A DNA stretch of 64,000 bases, from assembly GCA_005881825.1 (NCBI GenBank), contig VBEO01000075.1, positions 1-64,000 on the forward strand. Direction: 5' to 3'. Both the position numbers and the translations under genes were made by a program. Source of the DNA: Chloroflexota bacterium (lineage in GTDB: Bacteria; Chloroflexota; Dormibacteria; Dormibacterales; Dormibacteraceae). This document shows positions 15,860 to 23,399 of this stretch, piece by piece (the first letter of the stretch is position 1; each line of letters begins with the position of its first letter). The notes beneath the pieces were generated by a model. That model ran no database searches and had not been told where the DNA came from. It was given only the letters and a program-made list of their open reading frames with translations.

Positions 15860-16849
15860 TTACGCGGGCGACTTGTCGGTTACCAAACCGCTGCGCGTCG
15901 TCAGCAGCTGCTCGGCCTCGGCCGCCACCCGGCGCACTATCTCCGCCGCCGGCTCGATGGCATCGATCAGGCCCGCCACCTGGCCGAAGTTGAGCTCGCC
16001 GTTCTCGGCGTCGTCCTCGGCCACCGCCTGGCGCATGCGTGCGGCGATGGCGTTGCGGTGGCGGCGGACCTCGCCTTCGCGGCCGAGCCAGTCCTCCAGC
16101 AGCCGGTTGCGGCGCACCCGGTCGAAGGCGCCCGGCCAGAGGTTGCCCTTGGCGATGTCGAGGATGTCGCTCAGCAGCGTGTCGTGGCCGTCCGAGGCCA
16201 CGATCGCCTGCTTGAAGGATGCGGGCCAGGGCGATTCCGGCGTGGCCAGGAAGCGCGTCCCCATCAGGACGCCCTCGGCGCCGAGCATCAGAGCCGCAGC
16301 CAGGCCCGAGCCGTCGGCGATGCCGCCGGCCGCCAGCACCGGCACCGGCGCCACGGCCCGGACCACCATCGGCGTCAGGACCAGCGTCGAGATCAGCGCC
16401 ACGTGGCCTCCGCCCTCGGTGCCCTGGGCCACGATCACGTCCGCACCGGCTTCGGCCGCGCGCTCCGCCTCGGGCACCCCGTTGACCATGTGCATGACGC
16501 GCGAGCCTGCCGAATGCGCGCGCTCGAAGAGCGGGCGCAGGTCGTCCTCGGGCATCGGCCAGGAGGTGGAGAAGACCGGCGGCGCCACCTGCAGCAGGGC
16601 CTCGCGCTGCTCGGGTGAGGCCATGAAGAGCAGGAGGTTGACTCCGAACGGCCGGCGCGTCCGCGACCGGATCTCGGCCGCCAGCGAGCCCAGGACTTCG
16701 GGCGGCCGGCCGGCGCCGCCCTGCACACCCAGCCCGCCGGCTTCGGAGACCGCGGCCACCAGCTCCGGCGAGGTGCCGGAGCCCATGCCGCCCAGCACCA
16801 CCGGGTGCTCGATCTCCAACAGGTCGGTGAGCCGGGTCCTAATCGCCAC
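15860..16849 (-). CDS. Nitronate monooxygenase / 2-nitropropane dioxygenase family
   Basis: 329 residues of the FMN-dependent NMO family, a TIM barrel that oxidises nitronates. Seen are HPVVLGGMGSGTSPELVAAV near the N-terminus, GADVIVAQGTEGGGHV with the catalytic-region His, PVLAAGGIADG and LGAEGVLMGTRFLAT (FMN phosphate binding). GTG at 16849 overlaps the recombinase stop by 11 bases. Some family members act as enoyl reductases, so the exact reaction is not certain. Confidence 0.88.
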   Translation of the reverse strand: MAIRTRLTDLLEIEHPVVLGGMGSGTSPELVAAVSEAGGLGVQGGAGRPPEVLGSLAAEIRSRTRRPFGVNLLLFMASPEQREALLQVAPPVFSTSWPMPEDDLRPLFERAHSAGSRVMHMVNGVPEAERAAEAGADVIVAQGTEGGGHVALISTLVLTPMVVRAVAPVPVLAAGGIADGSGLAAALMLGAEGVLMGTRFLATPESPWPASFKQAIVASDGHDTLLSDILDIAKGNLWPGAFDRVRRNRLLEDWLGREGEVRRHRNAIAARMRQAVAEDDAENGELNFGQVAGLIDAIEPAAEIVRRVAAEAEQLLTTRSGLVTDKSPA

Positions 16850-17768
16850 TGACGTTCTTCTCCAGGTAATCCTGGTACTTCCGGTAGGCGTCCTGCTTGC
16901 GGGCGTCCACGATCTTGGTATAGCCCTGCAGGGTGTTCAGGTTGGCGTGGCCCAGCACCTCCTGGACCAGGCGCACGTCGCCGCCGGTGACCTCGAGCAA
17001 GCTGGTGGCCGCGGTATGGCGGGCCACGTGCGGCGATTTGAACGACCAGGCACCGAGCTCCCGGCGCAGGCGTTTCACGACATGGCGCGCACCGGCAGGG
17101 GTGAGGCGGCGGTCACCGGCTTTGCTCGACGTGCGGTCGTAGTTGATGAACAGCGCGAGGGAGGGGTCGTCGCGCCCTTCCAGATACTCCTCCAGGGCCT
17201 GCTTGGCGTCCTCGGTGAGGTAGACCGCGCGCTGCTTGGCGCCCTTGCCGGTGACCACCAGGCGCGTGCCGTGGCGGGGCACGTCGCCGCGGTCCAGCGC
17301 CAGGGCCTCGCTGATCCGGCAGCCGGTGCTGATGAGGAAATAGACCAGCGCGCGGTCGCGCCGGGCGAGCGGGGTGTCGCGGGGGAGGCCCCCCAGCAGC
17401 CGGGCCAGCTCGTCCGGCTGCATGGGCTTGGGCAGCCGCTGCTCCAGCTTGGGCAGCGTGATGCGGTTGGACAGGTCCTTGTCGATCAGCTCTTCCCGGG
17501 CCAGCCAGCGCAGCCAGGAGCGAATCGCCACCAGCGCCCGGGCCCGCGAGGGTGCGGCCTTGAGCGTGGCCGCCAGGTGGCGTTGGTAGGCCCGCAGGTC
17601 CTCTCGGCCGAGGTCGTTCATCTTCAGTGAGTGCCCGCGGGCGGCCAGGAAGCCACCCAGACGGCGCAGCTCGCCCTCATAGGCGCGCACTGTGTTGGGG
17701 CTCCGGTTGGCTTCGTGCTGGAGCCAGCCGAGGTACTCGTCTTGAGCGGCCTGGAAGTCGAGGGGCAT
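16839..17768 (-). CDS. Tyrosine recombinase, Xer type
   Basis: About 309 residues with the SAM-like N-terminal domain (SPNTVRAYEGELRRL) and the catalytic domain. All catalytic residues are visible: Arg in STGCRISEALAL, Lys in VVTGKGAKQR, HVARH, His in LGHANLNTLQGY and the nucleophile Tyr in the same segment. The length fits XerC/XerD. It is embedded between housekeeping genes, with its end overlapping the nitronate monooxygenase gene and no att-like repeats seen, so a chromosome-resolution role is more likely than an integrase. ATG at 17768; TTG at 17786 is an alternative. Confidence 0.88.
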   Translation of the reverse strand: MPLDFQAAQDEYLGWLQHEANRSPNTVRAYEGELRRLGGFLAARGHSLKMNDLGREDLRAYQRHLAATLKAAPSRARALVAIRSWLRWLAREELIDKDLSNRITLPKLEQRLPKPMQPDELARLLGGLPRDTPLARRDRALVYFLISTGCRISEALALDRGDVPRHGTRLVVTGKGAKQRAVYLTEDAKQALEEYLEGRDDPSLALFINYDRTSSKAGDRRLTPAGARHVVKRLRRELGAWSFKSPHVARHTAATSLLEVTGGDVRLVQEVLGHANLNTLQGYTKIVDARKQDAYRKYQDYLEKNVSGD

Positions 17769-17818
17769 GGGCGAGGCCGCCAGCAATCCTACGTCCCGCT
17801 CGCCATAATCGACGGGCG

Positions 17819-18646
17819 ATGGCTGCGTCTCTCCAGTTAGTTCCGCCTGCCCGCCGGGAGGCCTTGGCTCGGCCTCGGGTCGACGAGTTCGGGTTCGATC
17901 CGGCCTTCACGGAGTCGGCCCTGCCGCTCTTCCAGTGGCTCTACGAGAAGTACTGGCGGGTGGAGACCGAGGGCGTGGAGAACGTGCCCGAGTCCGGCCG
18001 CGCGCTGCTCGCGGCCAACCACGCCGGGGTGATCCCCTGGGACGGCGCCATGATCCGGACGGCGATCTGGACGGGCCAGCGGCGGCCGCGGCACGCGCGC
18101 ATGCTGGTCGTCAACTTCGCTTTCGCGATGCCCGGTTTCGCCCCCTTCCTGCTCAAGACCGGGAACGTGCTCGCGCACCCCGACAACGCGGTGACCCTCC
18201 TGGAGCGGGACGAGCTGGTGGGCGTGTTCCCCGAGGGGGTCAAGGGTGCGGCCAAGCTGTACCGCGAGCGCTACAAGGTGCGTCGCTTCGGCCGCGGCGG
18301 CTTCGTGCAGGTGGCGCTGCGGACGGGCGCCCCGATCATCCCGGTGGCCGTGGTCGGCGCCGAGGAAGTGCACCCGGTGGTGGCCGAGCTGCCCGGACTG
18401 GCCCGCCTGATGGGTCTGCCCACGGTCCCCATCACGCCCACCTTCCCGCTACTGGGCGGGTTGGGTCTGTTGCCCCTGCCTTCCAAGTGGTTCATCGCCT
18501 TCGGATCGCCGATCTCCACGTCGTCGTTGGGCCCGGATGCCGCCTCCGACCCGCGCCTCGTGCTGGAGGTCAGCGAGGAGGTGCGGGGCTGGATCCAGGG
18601 CACCATCGACCGGCTCCTACCACGACGCAAAACGCCCTTCTACTAG
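17819..18646 (+). CDS. PlsC-like lysophospholipid acyltransferase
   Basis: 275 residues of the PlsC/LPLAT superfamily. The block NHAGVIPWD is a spaced form of the H(x)nD acyltransferase motif, and VGVFPEGVKG corresponds to the glycerol-phosphate-binding FPEG motif. LALRTGAPIIPVAVVGAEE is the usual block IV. Such enzymes acylate lysophosphatidate or a related lipid at the inner membrane. ATG at 17819, with the recombinase gene starting divergently 50 bases away. Its last 4 bases overlap the end of folE on the other strand. Confidence 0.86.
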   Translation: MAASLQLVPPARREALARPRVDEFGFDPAFTESALPLFQWLYEKYWRVETEGVENVPESGRALLAANHAGVIPWDGAMIRTAIWTGQRRPRHARMLVVNFAFAMPGFAPFLLKTGNVLAHPDNAVTLLERDELVGVFPEGVKGAAKLYRERYKVRRFGRGGFVQVALRTGAPIIPVAVVGAEEVHPVVAELPGLARLMGLPTVPITPTFPLLGGLGLLPLPSKWFIAFGSPISTSSLGPDAASDPRLVLEVSEEVRGWIQGTIDRLLPRRKTPFY

Positions 18647-19293
18647 GCGGTTGCGGCGCACAGGCGCATGAATTCGGCGCGCAGCTCGGGCTCGTGCTCG
18701 TAGTTGCCGCGCCAGAAGGTGGTGCGCGTGCCTGACTCCGTGTCGCGCACGCCTCGCATCTGAGTGCACAGGTGCGTGGCCTGCAGGTATACGGCCACTC
18801 CGTGCGCGCCCAGGATGCTTTCCAGCGCCGTCACGACTTCGTGCCCGATGCGCTCCTGCACCGAGAAGCGCGCCGCGTACATGCGCACCAGTCGCGTCAA
18901 TTTGGAGATGCCGATGATGTGCTCGTGCGCGATGTAGCCCACGTACGCATGCCCGAAGAAGGGGAGCGCGTGGTGCTCGCATAGCGAGTAGAAGGCGATC
19001 GGACCCTCGACCACCTGCGACAGCCGGCAGTCGGGGCCGCCATGGCATTCCGTCGGAAACGCGGTGACCAGCTTGGGGTCGCCCTCGTAGCCGGCGGTCG
19101 CGTCGAAGAGCGCGTGCAGGAAGCGCGCAGGCGTGCGCTCGGTGCCGGGCGTGTCGAGCTCCATGCCGAAGGCTCCGAAGATCTCCCGGATATGAGATTC
19201 GAATCGGGTCCACTGCTCCTCGCTGACATGGCGCGGATGGAGGCGTTCCCAGCTGCGATCGGTTTCATCCGCTTCCAGCCGCACGAAGTTCAT
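18643..19293 (-). CDS. folE: GTP cyclohydrolase I
   Basis: 216 residues of GTP cyclohydrolase I, which converts GTP to dihydroneopterin triphosphate for folate or pterin cofactors. The zinc site is visible in YSLCEHHALPFFG and QATHLCTQMRG, and GISKLTRLVRMYAARFSVQERIG is the usual core. The N-terminus is longer than usual. ATG at 19293 overlaps the stop of the upstream regulator gene, so the two are co-transcribed from the palindrome-containing promoter. No other folate genes are adjacent. Confidence 0.93.
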   Translation of the reverse strand: MNFVRLEADETDRSWERLHPRHVSEEQWTRFESHIREIFGAFGMELDTPGTERTPARFLHALFDATAGYEGDPKLVTAFPTECHGGPDCRLSQVVEGPIAFYSLCEHHALPFFGHAYVGYIAHEHIIGISKLTRLVRMYAARFSVQERIGHEVVTALESILGAHGVAVYLQATHLCTQMRGVRDTESGTRTTFWRGNYEHEPELRAEFMRLCAATA

Positions 19294-19871
19294 CAACTGC
19301 GCTTCTCCTTGATCACAAACCGGCAGCCGGCGCTGCCGAAAGGGCCCGTGGGTTCGACGCGCCCCAGGCCCAAGGCGGTTTCCAGCATGCCGGCGTGCAG
19401 GTCGCACACCACCTCGCGCGCGGCGTCGCAGGCCTCGCGGAAGACGCAGTTGTGCGCCGTGATCACCCCGGTCTCGCGGTCGTAGCGCGCGCCCAGCTCG
19501 TCCAGACGCCCCATCTGCGCGCCCAGCCTGTGGCCGGCGTCCCGGGCGGCCAGCCGTCCCCGCGGGCCAAGCGTCCGGAGGGCTCGCGCCAGCTCGGGTG
19601 CGAGCTCCGCGAAACGACGGCGGGGATGGCTGAAGTCGAAGTGGCCGGCCCCTCGGTACAGCTTGGCCGGCTTTCCTGGGAGCCCCCGTCGCAGGTCGCT
19701 CTCCAGCAGGCCCAGCCCGACCAGCCGCTCCAGGTGGTTGAAGGCGACCGTGCGGTGCACGCCGGCCGCCGCGGCCACCTCATCCACGGTGCGCGGCGCC
19801 GGGTCGTCGAGAAATCCGCGCAGGATCCGGCGCCGGGTGCGTTCGCCGACAGCCTCGGCGAGATCGTCCAG
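19293..19871 (-). CDS. Winged-helix regulator with cysteine-rich C-terminus
   Basis: The winged helix contains ERTRRRILRGFL and VDEVAAAAGVHRTVAFNHLERL. The C-terminal half has cysteines in HNCVFREACDAAREVVCDLH and SAGCRF, suggesting a metal- or Fe-S-sensing pocket. The first canonical start is GTG at 19787, but that would remove the first DNA-binding-domain helix. The open frame and conserved-looking residues reach a CTG at 19871, which I use; only a TAG lies further upstream. It is followed by folE with overlapping stop and start, and preceded by a perfect palindrome, so it probably autoregulates the pair. Confidence 0.75.
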   Translation of the reverse strand: MDDLAEAVGERTRRRILRGFLDDPAPRTVDEVAAAAGVHRTVAFNHLERLVGLGLLESDLRRGLPGKPAKLYRGAGHFDFSHPRRRFAELAPELARALRTLGPRGRLAARDAGHRLGAQMGRLDELGARYDRETGVITAHNCVFREACDAAREVVCDLHAGMLETALGLGRVEPTGPFGSAGCRFVIKEKRS

Positions 19872-19880
19872 AGTTTGGGT

Positions 19881-19906
19881 GTTTATAGTGTCTGGACACT
19901 ATAAAC
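19881..19906. promoter_or_regulatory. Perfect 12-bp inverted repeat, probable operator of the regulator-folE operon
   Basis: Two arms, GTTTATAGTGTC and GACACTATAAAC, are exact reverse complements separated by TG. The element lies about 10 bases before the probable start of the winged-helix regulator gene and 10 bases after the end of hsp20. Its AT-rich outer arms include a TATA-like sequence that could serve as a -10. The position and symmetry fit a dimeric winged-helix repressor site. Confidence 0.8.
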
Positions 19907-19915
19907 GGTCGGCGG

Positions 19916-20404
19916 TCAGCGCCGGGGCTTCTTGGGCTTCACCTCGGAATAGCTGCCGGGCTTGGCGTCGATCGTCTTGGCGTCCCCGCCACGGCGGGCG
20001 ACCTGGATCTTGATCTTCTCGGGCGTGCGCGGGCGCGACTTCGGGATCCGGATCGTGAGGATGCCGTTCTCGGCCTCGGCGCGGGCATCCTCGAAACGGC
20101 AGTCGGCCGGCAGGGCCAGCTGCCGCAGGTACTCCACGGGCCGAATCTCCTGGTGCATGAACTCGCGCTCGGGGACCTGGCTGCGGGCGCGAATCGTGAG
20201 CACACCCTCGGCGCACTGAATGTCGACGTCGTCCGGCCCGGCGCCCGGAACCGCGGCGTCGATCACCACGCCGTCGTCCGTCTCATAGACGTTCACCGGC
20301 ATCGGCTCCCCGCGGGGGCCGCCGCCGCGCTGGCGCTCCTCGCTCAGGAGCTGCTCCAGGAGCGGGCGCAGTGGACTCGACTCGAAGTACGGCCAGCGGA
20401 TCAT
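19916..20404 (-). CDS. Hsp20/alpha-crystallin small heat shock protein
   Basis: 162 residues. A proline- and charge-rich N-terminus is followed by the alpha-crystallin domain (PVNVYETDDGVVIDAAVPG to GILTIRIPKS, residues 35-125), with the A-x-x-x-n-GvLtI/Ri signature at its end, and a basic C-terminal tail. It acts as an ATP-independent holdase. ATG at 20404, 29 bases from the divergent acyl-CoA synthetase start. It is separated from the next minus-strand gene by the palindrome at 19881-19906. Confidence 0.92.
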   Translation of the reverse strand: MIRWPYFESSPLRPLLEQLLSEERQRGGGPRGEPMPVNVYETDDGVVIDAAVPGAGPDDVDIQCAEGVLTIRARSQVPEREFMHQEIRPVEYLRQLALPADCRFEDARAEAENGILTIRIPKSRPRTPEKIKIQVARRGGDAKTIDAKPGSYSEVKPKKPRR

Positions 20405-20433
20405 GCCCCGCCGACTAATTTAGCGAGGGTCTC

Positions 20434-21897
20434 ATGCGTTACGCCACGGTTCCGCAGCTGCTCGCCGGCGCTGCCCGCCGCTTCGGGGCGGCGCCGGCGG
20501 TGGTCACCGCCGAGAGCACGCTGTCCTTCGCCGAGCTGCTGGAAGGCGTGGCGGCCATGGCGGCCGGCCTGCGGACGCGCGGTGTCCGCGCCGGCGACCG
20601 CATCCTCATGGCCGCCGGCAACTCGGCGGCCACGGTGCAGGCCTGGCTCGGCGCGATCTACACGGGGGCGCTGCCGGCTCTGGTCAACCCGCAGCTCACG
20701 GAGCCCGAGCTGGCCTACCTCAAGCAGGACCTGGAGCCGGTGCTGACGCTCCTGGGCGAAGCCGAGCTCGCCGAGCTGCCGGCCGGCGGGCAGCCGGATC
20801 CCCATCCCGCCGGCGCCCTGGACCCGGCGGCCATCGTCTACACCTCGGGCACCACCAGCCGGCCCAAGGGCGTGCTCGTCCGGCATGCGGCGTACACGGA
20901 GACCGGGCTGTCCTTCCCGGGCTGGATCGGCCTGGCCGCCGAGGAGCGGCTGTGGGCCTGCCTGCCGCTCTTTCACATCAACGCCCAGGCCTACTCCCTG
21001 ATGTCTGCGCTCGCGCACGGCTATGCCCTGGCCCTGAGTCCGCGCTTTCACGCCTCGACGTTCTGGCGGGAGGCCGCGGCCCTGGAGGTGACCTCAGTGA
21101 ACGTGGTGGGGGCCATGCTCGCGATGCTGGAGCGCCAGCCCGTGGCGACCTGGCAGGCGTCGCGGCTGCGCACCATCTACGCGGCGCCGGCCCCACGAAC
21201 GGCGGCGGAGCGAGCCGCCCTGGAAGAGCGCTTTGGCGTTCGCATCGTGGGCGGTTACGGGATGAGCGAGAACACCTTCGGCTGCGCCGAGAGCCCGACC
21301 TCGCGTGCCAAGCCGGGCTCCATCGGCCGTCCTCGCCAGCCGGCCTCCGGCCGCTTCGCAAACGAGCTGCGCGTGGTCGATCCCGACAGCGGCGCGGAAG
21401 TCGCCGCCGGGGTCACCGGGGAGCTCCGGTTCCGAAACCCGGTGCTGACCGCCGGCTACTGGCGCGCGCCCGACCTCACGGCCCAGCTCCTGGAGGGCGG
21501 CTGGCTGCACACGGGCGACGCCGGTCTCGTCGACGCCGACGGCGACGTCACGCTGGCCGGCCGCTACAAGGAGATGATCCGGCGGCGAGGCGAGAACATC
21601 GCCCCCGGCGAGGTCGAGGACGCGCTGCTCGGCCATCCGGCCGTCGCCGCGGCGGCGGCTTTCGGGGTTCCCTCGGAGCTCAGCGAGGACGAGGTGGTGG
21701 CCGCGGTGGTCCTGCGGGGGGGCCAGGCAGTGGGCGAGGACGAGCTGCGGCGGTTCGCGGCCCGCAGCCTGGCTCCCTACAAGGTTCCGAGCCGGGTCGT
21801 GTTCAGGGAATCCCTGCCCATGACCCCCACCCAGCGCGTCGCCCGGGACGCGCTGCGCCGGGAGTACTCAGCGGGCGAGGGCTCGGGCCAGCTCTGA
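20434..21897 (+). CDS. AMP-binding acyl-CoA synthetase
   Basis: 487 residues of the ANL adenylating family, forming an acyl-AMP and then an acyl-CoA. The P-loop is AIVYTSGTTSRPKGVLV near residue 135, followed by GGYGMSENTFG (A5), GWLHTGDAGLVDADGDV (A7), GRYKEMIRRRGENIAPGEVE (A8) and a late PTQRVARDALR with the position of the catalytic Lys shifted. The substrate class is not clear. Its last 30 bases overlap the opposite-strand small gene. Confidence 0.88.
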   Translation: MRYATVPQLLAGAARRFGAAPAVVTAESTLSFAELLEGVAAMAAGLRTRGVRAGDRILMAAGNSAATVQAWLGAIYTGALPALVNPQLTEPELAYLKQDLEPVLTLLGEAELAELPAGGQPDPHPAGALDPAAIVYTSGTTSRPKGVLVRHAAYTETGLSFPGWIGLAAEERLWACLPLFHINAQAYSLMSALAHGYALALSPRFHASTFWREAAALEVTSVNVVGAMLAMLERQPVATWQASRLRTIYAAPAPRTAAERAALEERFGVRIVGGYGMSENTFGCAESPTSRAKPGSIGRPRQPASGRFANELRVVDPDSGAEVAAGVTGELRFRNPVLTAGYWRAPDLTAQLLEGGWLHTGDAGLVDADGDVTLAGRYKEMIRRRGENIAPGEVEDALLGHPAVAAAAAFGVPSELSEDEVVAAVVLRGGQAVGEDELRRFAARSLAPYKVPSRVVFRESLPMTPTQRVARDALRREYSAGEGSGQL

Positions 21898-22194
21898 CTT
21901 GTTCATCCGGGAGCGCCCCCGGATCCCGCGCTGGCGGGCCTCGTTGCGCAGCTGGTCATAGGTGCGGCCGCCCGACCCCGAGTGGGAACGCAGGCCGCCG
22001 CGGCGTCCCGAAGAGATGTCCTCCAGCGAGGTGCGGCTCGCCTGCTTGGCTTCACCCGCGCGCGCACGTTCCTTGTTGACCGTGCGGGCGGCGATCTCTT
22101 CGGCCTTTTCCTCGCCCATGCCGCGCTCGCGTAAGCCTTCCTTGATGTGGTCGTACTGGCGCTCGCGTTTGGCGCTCCAGGCACGTTGTGGCAT
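21868..22194 (-). CDS. Plasmid-stabilization/SAP-like small basic protein
   Basis: 108 residues, very basic. It begins PQRAWSAKRERQYDHIKEGL and contains IAARTVNKERARAGEAK, SSGRRGGLRSHSG and a C-terminal SAP/Rho-N-like helix pair (TYDQLRNEARQRGIRGRSRMNKSEL). This architecture is common in actinobacteria, where it is annotated as a plasmid stabilization protein without strong evidence of function; it probably binds nucleic acid. The start chosen is the internal ATG at 22194, matching the usual N-terminus. Confidence 0.8.
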   Translation of the reverse strand: MPQRAWSAKRERQYDHIKEGLRERGMGEEKAEEIAARTVNKERARAGEAKQASRTSLEDISSGRRGGLRSHSGSGGRTYDQLRNEARQRGIRGRSRMNKSELARALAR

Positions 22195-22204
22195 GCCTTG
22201 GAAT

Positions 22205-22831
22205 CTACGACGCGGGTTCGACGGCCTCCAGCTCGCCCGCCTCCTCGCCAAAACGCCGGCCGAACCAGTAGATGAGCGCGATCACCACCACCGCCACGAT
22301 CACCATCGGGATGCGCAGCGGGCCGAGCAGGCGGCCGATGTCCTCGTAATGCTGGCCGAGCTTGTACCCGGCGAAGGTCAGGGCCAGGTTCCAGGGGATA
22401 GCGCCCGCCAGGGTGGCGCCGATGAAGGTGCCCAGGCGGATGCTCGAGAGGCCGGCCGGGAAGGAGATGTAGGTGCGGATAACCGGCAGCAGCCGCCCCA
22501 GGAACACCGCCCAGACCCCGTAGCGGTTGAAGAAGCGGTTGGCCAGCAGCACGTGGCCGGGCCGGATGCCCAGCCGCCGGCCGGGGCCGAGCAGGATGCG
22601 CTCCCCGTAGCGCTTGGTCACCCAGAAGGCGACCAGGGAGCCCACCAAGTTGCCCAGGGTGGCGGCTGCCACCACGCCCGCGAAGGAGAGCTTGCCGGCT
22701 GCGGCCAGGGCGCCGCCCAGCGGCACCACGATCTCGCTGGAGATGGGGAGGCCGGCGCTCTCGCCGGCCATGGTGACCAGAATGGCGAGCAGGCCCCACG
22801 TTTCGACGAGGTGGGTGAGCCAGCCCGTCAT
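22205..22831 (-). CDS. DedA-family membrane protein
   Basis: 208 residues with four or five membrane segments. AGESAGLPISSEIVVPLGGALA resembles the E-x-(x)-P-xP re-entrant loop of DedA, and the second loop FFNRYGVWAVFLGRLLPVIRTYISFPAG carries the conserved F-x-x-x-G-R-x-x-P-x-x-R motif. DedA proteins act as lipid (undecaprenyl-phosphate or phospholipid) translocases or support proton-coupled transport. ATG at 22831, 10 bases upstream of the small basic protein gene, which probably lies in the same transcript. Confidence 0.9.
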   Translation of the reverse strand: MTGWLTHLVETWGLLAILVTMAGESAGLPISSEIVVPLGGALAAAGKLSFAGVVAAATLGNLVGSLVAFWVTKRYGERILLGPGRRLGIRPGHVLLANRFFNRYGVWAVFLGRLLPVIRTYISFPAGLSSIRLGTFIGATLAGAIPWNLALTFAGYKLGQHYEDIGRLLGPLRIPMVIVAVVVIALIYWFGRRFGEEAGELEAVEPAS

Positions 22832-22852
22832 CGGGTTAGAGACTAGCGGCTG

Positions 22853-23362
22853 ATGGAGCGCGCCCTGCTGTTCACGGGCACCGTGGGCGTCGGCAAAACC
22901 GCGATGGCGCTGGCGGTCGGCGAAGCCCTATCCGCCCAGGGCCGGAGTGTCGCCGTGATCGACCTGGATTGGCTGGGCTGGTTGTGGCCCGCAGGTCGCG
23001 CTGACCAGCTCATGGCCGCCAACCTGGCGGCCATCGCCGACAACTATCGCGCCGCCGGGGTTCAGGATCTCGTGCTGGCGCGGCTGCTGCTCCGCGGGGA
23101 CGCGCTGGTCGCTCTGCGCGCTGCCCTCCCGGGGATTCCGATGCCGGTCGTTCGGCTGACCGCGTCAACAGCCACCGTCCAGGCGCGCCTGCGCCGGCGC
23201 GACTCGGGTCGGGAGCTGGAGGAACACCTGGGGGAGTTCGAGCACTACGCCGAGCTCGAGACCGCTGTGCCTGCAGATGTTGTCGTTGCCAACGACGGTC
23301 GTCCCCTGGAGGAGGTGGCCCGGGAGATCCTGTGCCAATTGCAGAGTTTTGGTTGGGTTTGA
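22853..23362 (+). CDS. P-loop NTPase, small-molecule-kinase-like
   Basis: 169 residues with a Walker A motif at the N-terminus (FTGTVGVGKTAMALAVGEAL) and DLDWLG as a Walker B-like segment. VRLTASTATVQARLRRRDSG looks like a lid of the gluconate/shikimate/adenylylsulfate kinase group, ahead of a DVVVANDGRPLEEV strand typical of such kinases. The exact substrate is unknown. It is opposite to the 6-phosphogluconate dehydrogenase gene, and a hairpin overlaps its stop codon. Confidence 0.78.
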   Translation: MERALLFTGTVGVGKTAMALAVGEALSAQGRSVAVIDLDWLGWLWPAGRADQLMAANLAAIADNYRAAGVQDLVLARLLLRGDALVALRAALPGIPMPVVRLTASTATVQARLRRRDSGRELEEHLGEFEHYAELETAVPADVVVANDGRPLEEVAREILCQLQSFGWV

Positions 23363-23385
23363 GTCGCAAAAACCAACCGAAACTC
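23344..23385. terminator. Bidirectional terminator hairpin
   Basis: A long inverted repeat: 17-base left arm 23344-23360 and right arm to 23385 with a 7-base loop, 16 of 17 positions pairing including one G-T. The inner stem is T-rich on one strand and A-rich on the other. It spans the stop of the plus-strand NTPase and lies 15 bases before the stop of the minus-strand gnd, as expected between convergent genes. Confidence 0.75.
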
Positions 23386-23399
23386 GGCGAATCCGAACT

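Noticed and set aside
16839-17768. Tyrosine recombinase as an integrase of a mobile element
   Set aside because: No direct repeats, tRNA gene or phage genes around it, and it overlaps housekeeping genes; Xer-type is more likely.
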